Notes under the pieces: generated by a model
The model's input: the letters and a program-made list of their open reading frames with translations, nothing else
The model's database searches: none
What the model was told of the DNA's origin: nothing
Shown here: positions 9,014 to 18,536 of the stretch, piece by piece
How positions within the stretch are numbered: position 1 is the first letter of the stretch
Layout of the letters: every line of letters begins with the position of its first letter
Program-made: the position numbers and the translations under genes
Source of the DNA: Paraglaciecola chathamensis S18K6
GTDB taxonomy: Bacteria > Pseudomonadota > Gammaproteobacteria > Enterobacterales > Alteromonadaceae
Reading direction: 5' to 3'
NCBI GenBank assembly: GCA_000314955.1
Contig: BAEM01000006.1
Coordinates: 1-64,000, forward strand
DNA length: 64,000 bases

Positions 9014-9892
9014 ATGCCAACGCCAAAAAGTCGCGTTAAACGCTTGATACAAAACATGCTCACGGTGAGTGGCTTGGTAATTACCTTGTTTTCACCTGTT
9101 TTACATGCTGCTGAATTTGATCATCGCTACACAAACTTTGATCAGCTGTTAACCCAGGTGGTGCAAACCTCCGCTGATAAAAAGCAAACCCGGGTGAACT
9201 ATCAAAGGCTGTCAGTAAAAAGCGATATCTTACAAAGATCGTTAAATGCATTTTCTGCTGTGAGTAAAAGTCAATTTGACGGCTGGGACGAGCAGCAACA
9301 ACTTAGCTTTCTTATCAATGCTTACAATGGGTTTACCCTAAAGCTGATCACTGATAACTGGGATGAATTTAAACAAGGGGATGCTGATTCTATTCGTGAC
9401 TTAGGCAGTTTATTTACGACTCCTTGGGAAAAGAAGTTTTTCACGCTATTCAATGAAAAACACAACCTAGATGACATTGAACACGAAATGGTGCGCAAAT
9501 GGTTTAAAGAGCCACGTATTCATGCGGCGCTTGTTTGTGCAGCTGTGTCATGTCCACCTTTGCGCGATGAAGCATTTGTGGCAAGTGCATTAACAACCCA
9601 GCTTGATAGCCAAATGCAGCGCTTTTTAGCAGATAACAGCCGCAATGAAATAAAGATAAATGGCCAAGAAGGTGAAGCGTCTTTGTCTTCTATTTTTAAA
9701 TGGTATCGTGGCGACTTTGAAAAAGGCCAGCAAGGCTTCCACTCATTATTTGATTTACTTAGCACCTACAGCGAAGCACTCGTCGAGGGTGACGATAACG
9801 CACAGGCTCAGCGCAATTTGCTCAAAAGTGCCGATTACCCAATTACTTTTAAGGACTACGACTGGCGTTTAAATGATGTGGCAAACTTCTAA
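9014..9892 (+). CDS. DUF547 family secreted protein
   Basis: A 292-residue protein with a signal peptide (about 1-32, ending VLHAAEF) and the body of the DUF547 family: YNGFTLKLI in the middle and the conserved AALVCAAVSCPPLRDEAF block near 175-192. The biochemical role of the family is unknown. The ATG follows a CGGAGAACGTC ribosome site. It overlaps the ynjB-like gene by 20 bases (stop inside that gene's start region), so it is translationally linked to the ABC importer and may be a periplasmic accessory of it. Confidence 0.85.
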   Translation: MPTPKSRVKRLIQNMLTVSGLVITLFSPVLHAAEFDHRYTNFDQLLTQVVQTSADKKQTRVNYQRLSVKSDILQRSLNAFSAVSKSQFDGWDEQQQLSFLINAYNGFTLKLITDNWDEFKQGDADSIRDLGSLFTTPWEKKFFTLFNEKHNLDDIEHEMVRKWFKEPRIHAALVCAAVSCPPLRDEAFVASALTTQLDSQMQRFLADNSRNEIKINGQEGEASLSSIFKWYRGDFEKGQQGFHSLFDLLSTYSEALVEGDDNAQAQRNLLKSADYPITFKDYDWRLNDVANF

Positions 9893-11120
9893 ACACGCAA
9901 ACATTAGGTCGCGCATTGGTTTCTTTAACTCCTTTGGCTGGGCAAACCTTGCTCTGCTATTTGCTGTGTTGCTATCCGTGCTCAGTGTGAGCCCGGTTGC
10001 TCTTGGCAACAGCACCCTAAAGGAAACAATTAGCGAGCTTGAAGCCTCTCAACAATGGCAGCAAACCTTAAAAGAAGCTCGCGGCCAAACGGTGTATTTT
10101 TATGCGTGGGGCGGTTCAAAGCCCGTTAATGATTATTTACGCTGGGCCGCGCGGGAAATCGCCAGCCGATATAAAGTGCGCTTGCGTCATGTGAAAGTTG
10201 CTGACATCAGTGAAGCCGTTAGCCGCTTAAAAGCTGAAGATGGCAGTAAAAGTGCCATCGATTTGTTATGGGTTAACGGCGAGAATTTTAGCTATCTAAA
10301 AGCACAAAAATTATTATTGGGTAAGCTACCATCTGCCATTCCCAATACTACCCTACTAGCCACAGAGCAACTTTCATTACATAACGATTTTGGCGTACCG
10401 ATGGAGGGTTATGAAGTGCCTTGGGGTGTGGGGCAATTTAACCTCATCGCTAATCAGTCGTTGTTTTCTGCTAAAAACCCTGAACAAACCAGCATCACGC
10501 CTGCGGATATCCTTAGTGCTGCCGAGCGTAACCCGGGGCGTATTAGCTACCCTCGCCCGCCAGAATTTCATGGCACCACCTTTTTAAAACAGCTTTTGGT
10601 CGCCTTGACGAATAGCGACCCGCGCTTGTTTGCCTTAGCCACACCAAATGCACAACAGCAGTTACTTCCTGTTCTTTGGCATTACCTGGACAAGCTTCAC
10701 CCGATAATTTGGCAAAACGGCAGCGCATTTCCAAGTTCAAACACAGAACAACTCGCCTTATTTACCCAACAACAACTAGATTTAGCTGTTAGCTTTAATC
10801 CCAATCAAATGGCAAAAGAGCAGAGCGAAAAGCGTATAGCCAGCAACGCCCAGCGTTTATTTTTTGACGGTGGCGCAATTACCAACAGCCATAATTTAGC
10901 GATCCCTAAGGGGGCTCAAAGCCCTGCTGGGGCAAAAGTGGTGATCCACTTCTTATTAAGTGAACTGGCACAAAAACATAAGGTTGATGGCAGTTGGGGC
11001 GACCCTGCTGTCATTACGCCATTATTAGATCCCGCTTCTACCTTACCCGCACAACAAGAGCTGCACAGCTCTTGGCAACAAGTGATTGAAGATACATGGC
11101 AACAAAAGTACGGCGCTTGA
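9873..11120 (+). CDS. ynjB: ABC importer substrate-binding protein, YnjB-like
   Basis: A 415-residue extracytoplasmic solute-binding protein with a signal anchor or signal peptide (about 20-48). The FYAWGGSKPVNDYLRWAAREI opening is characteristic of YnjB. The identification rests on gene order as well: substrate-binding protein, double-length permease, short ATPase and CDP-alcohol transferase match E. coli ynjB-ynjC-ynjD with ynjF close behind. The substrate is not known; homologues are related to thiamine, spermidine and iron binders. Its start overlaps the DUF547 gene and its stop is one base before the ynjC GTG. Confidence 0.85.
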   Translation: MMWQTSKHANIRSRIGFFNSFGWANLALLFAVLLSVLSVSPVALGNSTLKETISELEASQQWQQTLKEARGQTVYFYAWGGSKPVNDYLRWAAREIASRYKVRLRHVKVADISEAVSRLKAEDGSKSAIDLLWVNGENFSYLKAQKLLLGKLPSAIPNTTLLATEQLSLHNDFGVPMEGYEVPWGVGQFNLIANQSLFSAKNPEQTSITPADILSAAERNPGRISYPRPPEFHGTTFLKQLLVALTNSDPRLFALATPNAQQQLLPVLWHYLDKLHPIIWQNGSAFPSSNTEQLALFTQQQLDLAVSFNPNQMAKEQSEKRIASNAQRLFFDGGAITNSHNLAIPKGAQSPAGAKVVIHFLLSELAQKHKVDGSWGDPAVITPLLDPASTLPAQQELHSSWQQVIEDTWQQKYGA

Positions 11121-11121
11121 T

Positions 11122-12819
11122 GTGAATAACCGCCTGTTAGCAAAAAGCCAACTCTCACCCAGCAATCAATTATACAGCGCAATTGACCTCGGGCTCAAAA
11201 GCACCGCTTGGGTGTTGGTTGCTATCATTGCTTTAGCACCTTTGTTTGGTGTCGTTATCGGTTTGTGGCCAGCAGCGGAGCTAGACTGGGCTGCCATCAG
11301 TCGCTTCTTAGGTTATAACGGCCTTGCATACTCCGTAGCCAGCACCTTGTTGTTGTCTTTAGTTGCGCCTCTTATTGCGCTGTATATCGCATTTATGGTG
11401 TATAGCCAATATCGCTTTAACCGGCGCTGGCAATCATTAGAAAAACGCCTAGCCCCTCTTTTATCTTTGCCTCATTTAGCCGTAGCGTTAGGGCTGGTTT
11501 ATTTGTTTAGTTCAGGGGGAATGCTGTGGAGCGTCCTGTGGGGGTTTGTCGGCCAAACTGCGCCTGAATGGCTAGGTTTACCACGCAAAAGTATGCTGAC
11601 AATGATACTGGCCATCAGTATCAAGGAAGTACCGTTTTTCTTACTGATTTTCAGTGCCATTGGACGCCAGCTAGCTATTAAACAGTGGTTACTGCAGGGG
11701 CGAGCACTGGGCTACAGTGAAAGTGCAAGTTGGTGGCTGATCGTATTTCCTGTGGTGCTAAAACAATCTCGCTTAGCCGTACTCGCAGCTATGGCATATA
11801 CCTTGTCAGTGCTGGATATCAGCTTATTAATCGGTCCGAATATTCCCGAGTTGTATGCAGTCGTGTTGTACAACTGGCAAACCGGTTTCACCCCTGACGA
11901 ACAAACCTTTGCGTTCTTAGGTAACTTGCTGCTAATTGCTATGCTGGGCGTATTAATCGCATGTATTTATATTCACGAACGATTGGTAACGAAACAATTA
12001 GCAAACCAAGCTGTTATGGCAAACCCGCTGAACATTACCCGGCTCAGTGGAGTATTCACCGCCTGGTTAGGCTTTTTTAGTCTGTTAACCCTAGCCATTC
12101 TTGCTACTTTTTTACTTTGGTCGCTGGGGTGGAATACACACAGCACATTTAACACAGCAAATTGGTCAACCTCTTTATGGCAAGATGAGTGGTTCTTCAT
12201 GCAAGGACCACTGCTTAACAGCCTACACATTGCTTTTTTTAGCAGTATTTTAGGGGTCGGGGTTACATTGTTGGCCCTCGAATTACAGCGCCACAACAAA
12301 CGTTATTTCCCTGATTACTTGTGGTTACTAGCCATATTACTACCACAACTGAGCATGGTGTACGGCTGGCAAATAGTGCATACCAGTAGCAATGCAAGCT
12401 ACCACAGTAGTTGGATTATCTTGTCCCATGTGCCATTTACCTTTGCCTATAGCTATTTGGTATTACGCGGTCCTTTTCAAAGCCTCAACCGGCACTACGA
12501 ATTAGTTGCTGCCAGTTTTGGTTACTCGCCTTGGCAAAGGTGGTGGAAAGTGCGTTTTATGCTTCTTCGCCCCGCTCTGTTGAGTGCGTTTGCCATCGCG
12601 TTTTCTGTCAGTATTGCCCAGTACATTCCTACGTTAATGATAGGGGCTGGCCGTGTTGCCACCATCACCACTGAAGCGGTGGCGATCGCATCAGGTAACG
12701 AGCAAAGCATCACGGCTGTGTACATACTCGTGCAAGCGGCATTGCCGTTTATCGCTTTTTTAGTAGCCAGTATTTTAGCCCAACGTACCCGAGGAAGTGT
12801 CGATGCTGAGCATCAATAA
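11122..12819 (+). CDS. ynjC: ABC importer permease, fused double-domain, YnjC-like
   Basis: About 565 residues with roughly twelve hydrophobic helices and two copies of the importer permease cytoplasmic loop. The first is near QGRALGYSESASWWLIVFPVV; the second is near AASFGYSPWQRWWKVRF. This is the tandem-fused layout of YnjC/ThiP-type permeases, so one polypeptide replaces a permease dimer. The GTG at 11122 directly after the ynjB stop is the likely start; an in-frame TTG at 11086 inside ynjB would add twelve residues. The end overlaps ynjD. Confidence 0.85.
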   Translation: MNNRLLAKSQLSPSNQLYSAIDLGLKSTAWVLVAIIALAPLFGVVIGLWPAAELDWAAISRFLGYNGLAYSVASTLLLSLVAPLIALYIAFMVYSQYRFNRRWQSLEKRLAPLLSLPHLAVALGLVYLFSSGGMLWSVLWGFVGQTAPEWLGLPRKSMLTMILAISIKEVPFFLLIFSAIGRQLAIKQWLLQGRALGYSESASWWLIVFPVVLKQSRLAVLAAMAYTLSVLDISLLIGPNIPELYAVVLYNWQTGFTPDEQTFAFLGNLLLIAMLGVLIACIYIHERLVTKQLANQAVMANPLNITRLSGVFTAWLGFFSLLTLAILATFLLWSLGWNTHSTFNTANWSTSLWQDEWFFMQGPLLNSLHIAFFSSILGVGVTLLALELQRHNKRYFPDYLWLLAILLPQLSMVYGWQIVHTSSNASYHSSWIILSHVPFTFAYSYLVLRGPFQSLNRHYELVAASFGYSPWQRWWKVRFMLLRPALLSAFAIAFSVSIAQYIPTLMIGAGRVATITTEAVAIASGNEQSITAVYILVQAALPFIAFLVASILAQRTRGSVDAEHQ

Positions 12820-13465
12820 TTGCCAAATACAGATTGAAGGGTGCCTGATCACCTTACCCAATATCACCCTTGAAAAGGGTGAACTTTTAGTCATAACCGG
12901 CCCAAGCGGTATGGGTAAATCAACCTTCTTACATTGGATATTGGGGGATAGCATACGTCACGCTAACATCAGCGGTGAAATCATGTTAAATGGTGTGCCA
13001 CTCAGCGGTGTCAATATTGAACAGCGCCGTATAGGCCTACTGATGCAAGACGTGCATTTATTCCCTCATTTAAACGTGCTGGATAATATCTGCTTTGCCC
13101 TACCACATAGGTTGAAAGATGAGCAAGGCAGCAAGCTAAGCAGACGCCAGCGCAAAGATTCCGCGATGCAAATGCTGAACAAAATTAATATGGGCTACGT
13201 GGCAGAGCATTATAGCCACCAGCTTAGCGGGGGCGAGCGTTCCCGCGTGGGTTTAGTGCGTGCACTGGCGAATCAACCCCAAGCACTATTGATGGACGAA
13301 CCATTTGCAGCACTTGACCCCGATACCAGCGCTAAAGTCAGCCAATGGGCTTTTAGCCAATTACACGAGCGCGGCGTACCCAGCATCATGGTCAGCCATG
13401 ATCTAAACAACATTCCATCTCAGGCCCAGCACCTCGATTTAGCCAACTATTTTCAGCAGGTTTAA
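12803..13465 (+). CDS. ynjD: ABC importer ATPase, YnjD-like
   Basis: A 220-residue ATPase that should power the ynjB/ynjC importer. It has Walker A GPSGMGKST, a Q-loop (LMQDVHLFPHL), the ABC signature LSGGERSR, Walker B ALLMDEPFAALD and the switch histidine in MVSHD. The ATG at 12803 lies five bases after a GAGGAAG ribosome site and is preferred over the GTG six bases earlier. The gene overlaps the 3' end of the permease gene, as expected for a co-translated complex. Confidence 0.9.
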   Translation: MLSINNCQIQIEGCLITLPNITLEKGELLVITGPSGMGKSTFLHWILGDSIRHANISGEIMLNGVPLSGVNIEQRRIGLLMQDVHLFPHLNVLDNICFALPHRLKDEQGSKLSRRQRKDSAMQMLNKINMGYVAEHYSHQLSGGERSRVGLVRALANQPQALLMDEPFAALDPDTSAKVSQWAFSQLHERGVPSIMVSHDLNNIPSQAQHLDLANYFQQV

Positions 13466-13540
13466 ACACCAGCCAATGACGTATACTAGACTTGAGGTGA
13501 CTGCTGTTAAGCAGCCATGAATTTTCACTTAAGGTAAACT

Positions 13541-14155
13541 ATGTTCGACCCATTATTAAACAAAGTATTGAAAAAGCCCTTGTGCGGCCTGGCAAAACAA
13601 CTGATTAAACGCGGCGTGAGCGCCGATAAAGTCACGGTTGTGGGTTTCATTGTGGGAATGCTCGCCGTGCCGGCAATTATCTATGGTCATTACACCTTTG
13701 CTTTGTGTTTAATTTTGTTAAACCGTCTTGGGGATGGGCTTGACGGTGCAATTGCCAGAGAAACCTCGCCGTCTGATGCCGGCGGCTTTTTAGACATCAC
13801 CTTAGACTTTATCTTTTATTCAGCCATTGTATTTGCTTTTGTCTGTGCAAACCCAGTTCAGAACGCAGTCGCTGGCAGCTTTTTGATGTTGTCGTTTATG
13901 GGAACAGGAGGCAGCTTTCTGGCCTTTGCCATTATGGCGAGCAAACACGGTATCGACAGCCCAAACTACCCACAAAAAAGCTTACATTATATGGGTGGCT
14001 TGGCTGAAGGCTTTGAAACCATTTTAGTGCTGTGCTTATTTTGCTTATTCCCTAACCAGTTTGTGATAATCGCCAGTGTGTTTGCAGTGATTTGCTGGTT
14101 AACAGCGGCCATACGCATATGGGTTGGTTACAACACCTTGGTTGCCACCAAATAA
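13541..14155 (+). CDS. ynjF: CDP-alcohol phosphatidyltransferase family protein, YnjF-like
   Basis: A 204-residue integral membrane enzyme with several helices and the CDP-alcohol transferase signature region GDGLDGAIAR followed by GGFLDITLD, which supplies the metal-binding aspartates. By my count the gap between the arginine and the glycine is one residue shorter than the textbook motif. The lipid product is unknown. It lies 75 bp after ynjD, matching its place in E. coli, which supports the ynj assignment. It converges with the sterol-desaturase-like gene. Confidence 0.85.
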   Translation: MFDPLLNKVLKKPLCGLAKQLIKRGVSADKVTVVGFIVGMLAVPAIIYGHYTFALCLILLNRLGDGLDGAIARETSPSDAGGFLDITLDFIFYSAIVFAFVCANPVQNAVAGSFLMLSFMGTGGSFLAFAIMASKHGIDSPNYPQKSLHYMGGLAEGFETILVLCLFCLFPNQFVIIASVFAVICWLTAAIRIWVGYNTLVATK

Positions 14156-14161
14156 ATCATG

Positions 14162-14971
14162 CTAAGGCTCTTTCACCTTAGGTGTTTTTCGAAATGGCAT
14201 CAACAGCACGGTGCCAATCCCAGTATTGCGGCTTTCTGTGTTGTACTCTTTTAAGCCCAATACCAGGCCGTCATCCCCTTCTTTAGCCCTATGGGTATAA
14301 CTCGCAAATACCCGATCCCAAACAGATAAACAAAAACCAAAGTTGCTATCGGTTTCTTTCACGACTTGGCTGTGATGAATACGATGCATGGCTTGGGTGA
14401 CTATGATTTTACGCAATGGTTTTTCCAACCAATTAGGCAGCTTGATATTACTATGATTGAAAATCGCACTGGCATTTAGTGTTATTTCGAAAATTAAAAT
14501 GGCTTCAATGGGCACACCCAGCAAATAAATACCTACGGCTTTAACCCCAATACTCAAACCAATCTCAATAGGATGAAAACGCAGGCCAGTTGAGGCATCA
14601 AGATGCGGGTCAGCATGATGCACTCGGTGCAAACGCCACAATATAGGCACGCGATGAAACACCCTATGCTGCCAATAAATCAAACAATCTAACGCCACCA
14701 CAGCCAATGCAATAGCCAGCCAAGCAGGCATAGCCACCACATTGAGTAACCCAAACTGATGTTTGTCAGCCAATATTGCCACGACTGCTAAACCTGCGGG
14801 CACAATAAGCCGGCCCACAAGCGCACCACAAAAGACCAAGAAAAAATTGCTTAGCCAACGCCTGCTGCTAGCTACGGGCGACGTGCGATTAGGCAACATG
14901 GCTTCCCAAATCATCATCAAGGCCAGTACTAGAATAAAGCTGCCCATGCGCAGCCACACTTCATTTTGCAT
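14162..14971 (-). CDS. Sterol desaturase / fatty-acid hydroxylase family protein
   Basis: A 269-residue membrane-bound di-iron oxygenase family member. The histidine clusters that bind the iron pair are visible as HRVFH, HRVHH and, later, HRIHH, between hydrophobic helices near the N-terminus and centre. Family members hydroxylate or desaturate lipid substrates; the substrate here is unknown and bacteria of this group generally lack sterols, so a fatty-acid, carotenoid or hopanoid-type substrate is more plausible. It converges with ynjF with only six bases between stops. Confidence 0.85.
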   Translation of the reverse strand: MQNEVWLRMGSFILVLALMMIWEAMLPNRTSPVASSRRWLSNFFLVFCGALVGRLIVPAGLAVVAILADKHQFGLLNVVAMPAWLAIALAVVALDCLIYWQHRVFHRVPILWRLHRVHHADPHLDASTGLRFHPIEIGLSIGVKAVGIYLLGVPIEAILIFEITLNASAIFNHSNIKLPNWLEKPLRKIIVTQAMHRIHHSQVVKETDSNFGFCLSVWDRVFASYTHRAKEGDDGLVLGLKEYNTESRNTGIGTVLLMPFRKTPKVKEP

Positions 14972-15091
14972 ATTTATCCACGTTAATATTTATTAGAAAG
15001 TTAAGTCCAAAAACTGTTACTGATAGTATCAGTTTGTTGCTATATCATGACTTAACAAAAACCAGTTATAACAAAAAATGGAGTACACCCT

Positions 15092-15799
15092 ATGAAGACC
15101 TTGGTTAGCCTAATTAGCTTTCTGGCCATTTTACTCGTCGCCTTACCTGGCCCTCTCTACAAATTCGGTATTTTAGAATTAGGAACTGCCTTTGCTGCCC
15201 TGCGCTTTGGTGTATACGCTGGTATCGCTGCATTGGTGCTGATCCTAATTCAAATTATTTTTATGCGTAAAAATATCAGCTGGGCGGGCGTAGCGGTCTG
15301 TGCAGTACTTGCCTTGGTCGCCGTTGGTTTACCTATGAGTATGATGAGTAAAGCGAAATCGGTCCCACCTATTCATGATATTTCAACCGACTTAACCAAC
15401 CCGCCTAAATTCGTTGCGATTGTAGCCCTGCGCGCCGATGCGCCTAACCCGGTGGAATATGCCGGTGAAGAAACCGCTAAACAGCAGCGCGAGGCGTATC
15501 CAGAACTGACAACCCAAAAATACAGCCAAAGCACAGATCAGCTATTTGATGCGACCGAAAGTGCAGTCAATAGCTTGGGCTGGGAATTAGTGAACGCCGA
15601 TAAATCATTAGGCATTATCGAAGCCACTGAAACCACGGCCTGGTTTGGCTTTAAAGACGATGTGGTAGTACGTATTCGTACCACAGGTGAAGAAAGCTTC
15701 CTTGATGTGCGCAGTAAATCTCGTGTCGGTAAAAGTGACTTAGGCAAAAACGCAGAACGTATTCATACGTTAATCGACGCTATCAACAGTCAACTTTAA
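15092..15799 (+). CDS. DUF1499 family membrane protein
   Basis: A 235-residue protein with three N-terminal hydrophobic helices (about 5-25, 38-62 and 68-88) and a C-terminal soluble DUF1499 domain. HDISTDLTNPPKF is the characteristic family opening, followed later by SLGWELVNADKSLGIIEATE. The function of DUF1499 is unknown. The start is preceded by AATGGAGTACACCCT. A strong terminator follows at 15851. Confidence 0.85.
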   Translation: MKTLVSLISFLAILLVALPGPLYKFGILELGTAFAALRFGVYAGIAALVLILIQIIFMRKNISWAGVAVCAVLALVAVGLPMSMMSKAKSVPPIHDISTDLTNPPKFVAIVALRADAPNPVEYAGEETAKQQREAYPELTTQKYSQSTDQLFDATESAVNSLGWELVNADKSLGIIEATETTAWFGFKDDVVVRIRTTGEESFLDVRSKSRVGKSDLGKNAERIHTLIDAINSQL

Positions 15800-15850
15800 T
15801 CCTGACATCATCTGCTTGCCATGTTTCTATGCATGGCGATAATTCAAAAA

Positions 15851-15887
15851 AACGCCCAATGACTCACATCATTGGGCGTTTCTTTTT
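15851..15887 (+). terminator. Rho-independent terminator
   Basis: AACGCCCAATGA and TCATTGGGCGTT form a perfect 12-bp stem with a short loop, followed by TCTTTTT. It ends the DUF1499 transcript and, with the preceding A tract, could also act on the convergent lipoprotein gene. Confidence 0.9.
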
Positions 15888-15943
15888 GGCGTAAAACACG
15901 CTAATCGCCGCCAGTTAGCCATCGTACGCTAATTAACCGTGTA

Positions 15944-16171
15944 CTAGTTACCGAGCAAGCCTTTCATAACATTATTTAAAATTTGTTTCTGGGCTTCGGT
16001 GGCATTTTGGCATTCTTCGGTTTTTACATCTTCGCCTTTCATTAATTTCGCAGTGCACTCTTCTAACACTTCGCTTAATAGCTCAGGGTCGTCGACTAAA
16101 TCTTCCACTGAAGGAGTGCCACACGCGCTAAGACCAAACACCAAAGGCAGTACGACTAATAATTTTTTCAT
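15944..16171 (-). CDS. Small lipoprotein, 75 aa
   Basis: The N-terminus is a lipoprotein signal with the lipobox LSAC, so Cys17 would be lipidated. The mature part is short and acidic, with ECTAKLMKGEDVKTEECQNA, a pattern of two cysteines and an NA pair faintly like EexN-type lipoproteins. The role is unknown. The ribosome site AAGGAAGAAAA precedes the ATG. Confidence 0.75.
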   Translation of the reverse strand: MKKLLVVLPLVFGLSACGTPSVEDLVDDPELLSEVLEECTAKLMKGEDVKTEECQNATEAQKQILNNVMKGLLGN

Positions 16172-16463
16172 TTTTCTTCCTTAAATCCCTGACTAAAAAG
16201 AAGCTGCTCGTTCGGGTTTAACGCCAGCTATACCTTCTCAACTAATTGAAAAAGCGAGAGTTACATATTCCTTAACAATTCCTCACGTTTGGATACTAAA
16301 AAAACTTCTCATAAAAGACAAGTTTTTCTATTGAAAATCAGTTGCTTAACATCATGTATAGGAGCGAGAGCAGGAGCAAAAATCGTATCCTAAGTCCGGT
16401 TAGACCATGCTAGCCCTTCGCTTCTGTTACTCATTTATCTCAACTTAGTATTAAGGATTTCCA

Positions 16464-17024
16464 ATGAAAGCGACAAAAATTGCGTTAATCGCAGCAACTG
16501 TTATTTCCGTTCCTACTGCTTATGCAGCTTCTCCTGATTTCAACTACGTTGAAGGTGGTTATGCAAAAATTGACGTCGATAATAGCGACTACGAGCCAGA
16601 CGGCTTTAAAGTATCCGGCTCTGCGTTAGTCGGCAAAAACGTATTTGTGAATGGCTCCTACACGGATACTTCTGATGAAATAGCAAATAGCGATGTTGAT
16701 TTTAACCAACTTAGCTTAGGTTTAGGCTATCGCATGGCCGCATCTAGCAACACCGACGTTTACGGTTTGGTCAGTTATGAAGAAGCCGAGCTAGAAGACT
16801 ATGACGAAAACGGTTATGGCCTTACCGCTGGGATCCGCTCTCGTGTCACCCCTAACATTGAACTTGATGGCGGCGTATCGTACATCGATTTGGACGATGA
16901 CGACGATACCTATCTGAATTTAGGGGCAAGTTATTACTTTACCCCTGCTGCCGCGGTTAGTGTTTCGTATCGCACATCAGATGACAACGATATTATGGGT
17001 GTATCAGCACGCTACTCATTCTAA
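16464..17024 (+). CDS. Small outer-membrane beta-barrel protein
   Basis: A 186-residue protein with a cleavable signal peptide (about 1-21, ending AYA-A). Alternating hydrophobic strands follow, separated by acidic loops (SNSDYEP, EDYDENG, DLDDDDDTY), and the chain ends in YSF, the C-terminal aromatic signal for barrel assembly. About eight strands fit. The acidic loops are common in marine barrels; the function is unknown. It stands alone, with a 9-bp hairpin just downstream. Confidence 0.8.
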   Translation: MKATKIALIAATVISVPTAYAASPDFNYVEGGYAKIDVDNSDYEPDGFKVSGSALVGKNVFVNGSYTDTSDEIANSDVDFNQLSLGLGYRMAASSNTDVYGLVSYEEAELEDYDENGYGLTAGIRSRVTPNIELDGGVSYIDLDDDDDTYLNLGASYYFTPAAAVSVSYRTSDDNDIMGVSARYSF

Positions 17025-17056
17025 TCTGAGCAACTCAGTTTTTGTATCTGTTATCA

Positions 17057-17080
17057 CAGCGACAGAATCAACTGTCGCTG
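17057..17080. terminator. Hairpin between convergent genes
   Basis: CAGCGACAG (17057-17065) pairs perfectly with CTGTCGCTG (17072-17080). No U tract follows on the plus strand, so it is a weak terminator candidate for the barrel gene and the convergent thioesterase. Confidence 0.45.
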
Positions 17081-17112
17081 TATATAGCAACTTGCCCTAG
17101 GTAAAACGCGCG

Positions 17113-17529
17113 CTAAAAATTCTCTAACACGTAATCAGGTAATTCACTCTCTGGCGGTAATTGACTAGGTACGCCATTCTCATCAATCGCCACAAACTTA
17201 AAACGCCCTTGGGTGACCTTTTCCCGTAGCCCGATGCGATCTCGCCTTACCCAGGCTTCAACGTTGATCACCATAGAAGTACGCCCTAACTCAGCCACAC
17301 TGGTATAAAGCCCTAAAATGTCCCCCACATGAACCGGACGAATAAAGCTCATGCTGTCTACCGACACTGTTACCACACGCCCCTGAGCACGTTGCCCAGC
17401 GCAAATACCCGCGGCGATATCCATTTGCGAAAGTACCCAACCGCCAAATATATCACCGGCAGCGTTTGTGTCTGCTGGCATGGCTAAAGTGCGAGTAGTT
17501 AATTTACCAAGAGCTTGTTCTTCATTCAT
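17113..17529 (-). CDS. yciA: Acyl-CoA thioesterase, YciA-like hotdog fold
   Basis: Hydrolyses acyl-CoA esters. A compact 138-residue hotdog-fold protein with NAAGDIFGGWVLSQMD, in which the aspartate is the family's catalytic residue, and VDSMSFIRPVHVGD. The ATG at 17529 is chosen because the protein then begins MNEEQAL as in the family and an AGGCAG sits just upstream; the open frame extends 26 codons further without family similarity. The neighbouring solute-binding gene ends 56 bp upstream. Confidence 0.85.
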   Translation of the reverse strand: MNEEQALGKLTTRTLAMPADTNAAGDIFGGWVLSQMDIAAGICAGQRAQGRVVTVSVDSMSFIRPVHVGDILGLYTSVAELGRTSMVINVEAWVRRDRIGLREKVTQGRFKFVAIDENGVPSQLPPESELPDYVLENF

Positions 17530-17585
17530 TAGACTGCCTGTAACACGTGTTATTGGTGAAAATGAGGCACGATTATAACACCAAA

Positions 17586-18536
17586 TTACTCGCCAATATG
17601 ATACCAAAGTGCTTCGTTATGCACTGGTGTTAGCGGTGGCAACAGTGGGTTCGGTAAATCAATGATATGGCGTTCGTCTAAACACGCCTTCTCAATTAAC
17701 CATTCGTTGTGTTTCAAAAACATCTGCTCAAAAGAACCATCTTCTATTGCTAGCTGCAAACCGCGCTGTATATCAGTCGCCAACTGTGCATTATTTTTAT
17801 GCACAAAATAATAAATGGCCGCTGGGTAGCGCAGTAAAATACCTTTTTCGACGGCAAGATTGTAGTGAGGCCTCGCGCTTAGCTCATCCCATATCTCAAT
17901 TACGGAGCGCGGGAAGAAATTAAATCGCTCTTTATTAAGCATCTCAAATAAACGCTCATACTTTGAGGATGACATCACGTCAATATCACTGTTATTCAAG
18001 ATATAGCTATCCGGCCAATCGTGTCCTTGACCTGCGGTTAATTTTTGCAAATCTGACAGGCTATCTATTTCATCGAAGGTGCTTTGCTGGCCAGCATGGA
18101 TCAAAAATAAACGCCACCCTATAAGCCCTTTATAAATGGGAATTCGAATAGGTATATAAGCATTCTCTCGCTCTTGGGTTGTCATTGACCATACGATATC
18201 GGGCGCATTCGCTTGGCCCATCATGCGCAGCGCTCTGGTTTGAGTCATTAGCGCTCTACTTTGCTTTAAGCGATAGGGTTTCTCTAATTTGCTTATTGCC
18301 AATCCGAGCAGCCGCACTGGATACAAAGGACGCTGATCATGAGCTGACTCTGGCATAGGATAAAGAATGGTTCGTTCATCCGCTGCAGAGGTTAACGAAG
18401 TAAAACACAAGGCAAAACAGAGCAGAAAAAGCACAACCGTTACTGTGTTCGGGCGTACAAACTCAGCGGAACAATCCATTTGTTTATATTCTGCAAAATA
18501 CACACTCGGGTGATTCACAGTCATAACATCTTTCAT
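17586..18536 (-). CDS. Periplasmic solute-binding-like protein (SBP_bac_3 type)
   Basis: A 316-residue protein with a hydrophobic signal segment (about 30-52, ending TSAADE) and the general layout of family 3 extracellular solute-binding proteins. No ABC permease or ATPase is nearby, and many orphan proteins of this type in marine gammaproteobacteria are uncharacterised. The start at 18536 has a strong AGGAG seven bases upstream; an internal ATG at 18479 would give a shorter signal peptide. The substrate is unknown. Confidence 0.7.
   Translation of the reverse strand: MKDVMTVNHPSVYFAEYKQMDCSAEFVRPNTVTVVLFLLCFALCFTSLTSAADERTILYPMPESAHDQRPLYPVRLLGLAISKLEKPYRLKQSRALMTQTRALRMMGQANAPDIVWSMTTQERENAYIPIRIPIYKGLIGWRLFLIHAGQQSTFDEIDSLSDLQKLTAGQGHDWPDSYILNNSDIDVMSSSKYERLFEMLNKERFNFFPRSVIEIWDELSARPHYNLAVEKGILLRYPAAIYYFVHKNNAQLATDIQRGLQLAIEDGSFEQMFLKHNEWLIEKACLDERHIIDLPNPLLPPLTPVHNEALWYHIGE

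Noticed and set aside
12522-12725. Minus-strand frames across ynjC and other long genes
   Set aside because: They are antisense shadows of well-conserved genes, without ribosome sites or recognisable domains.
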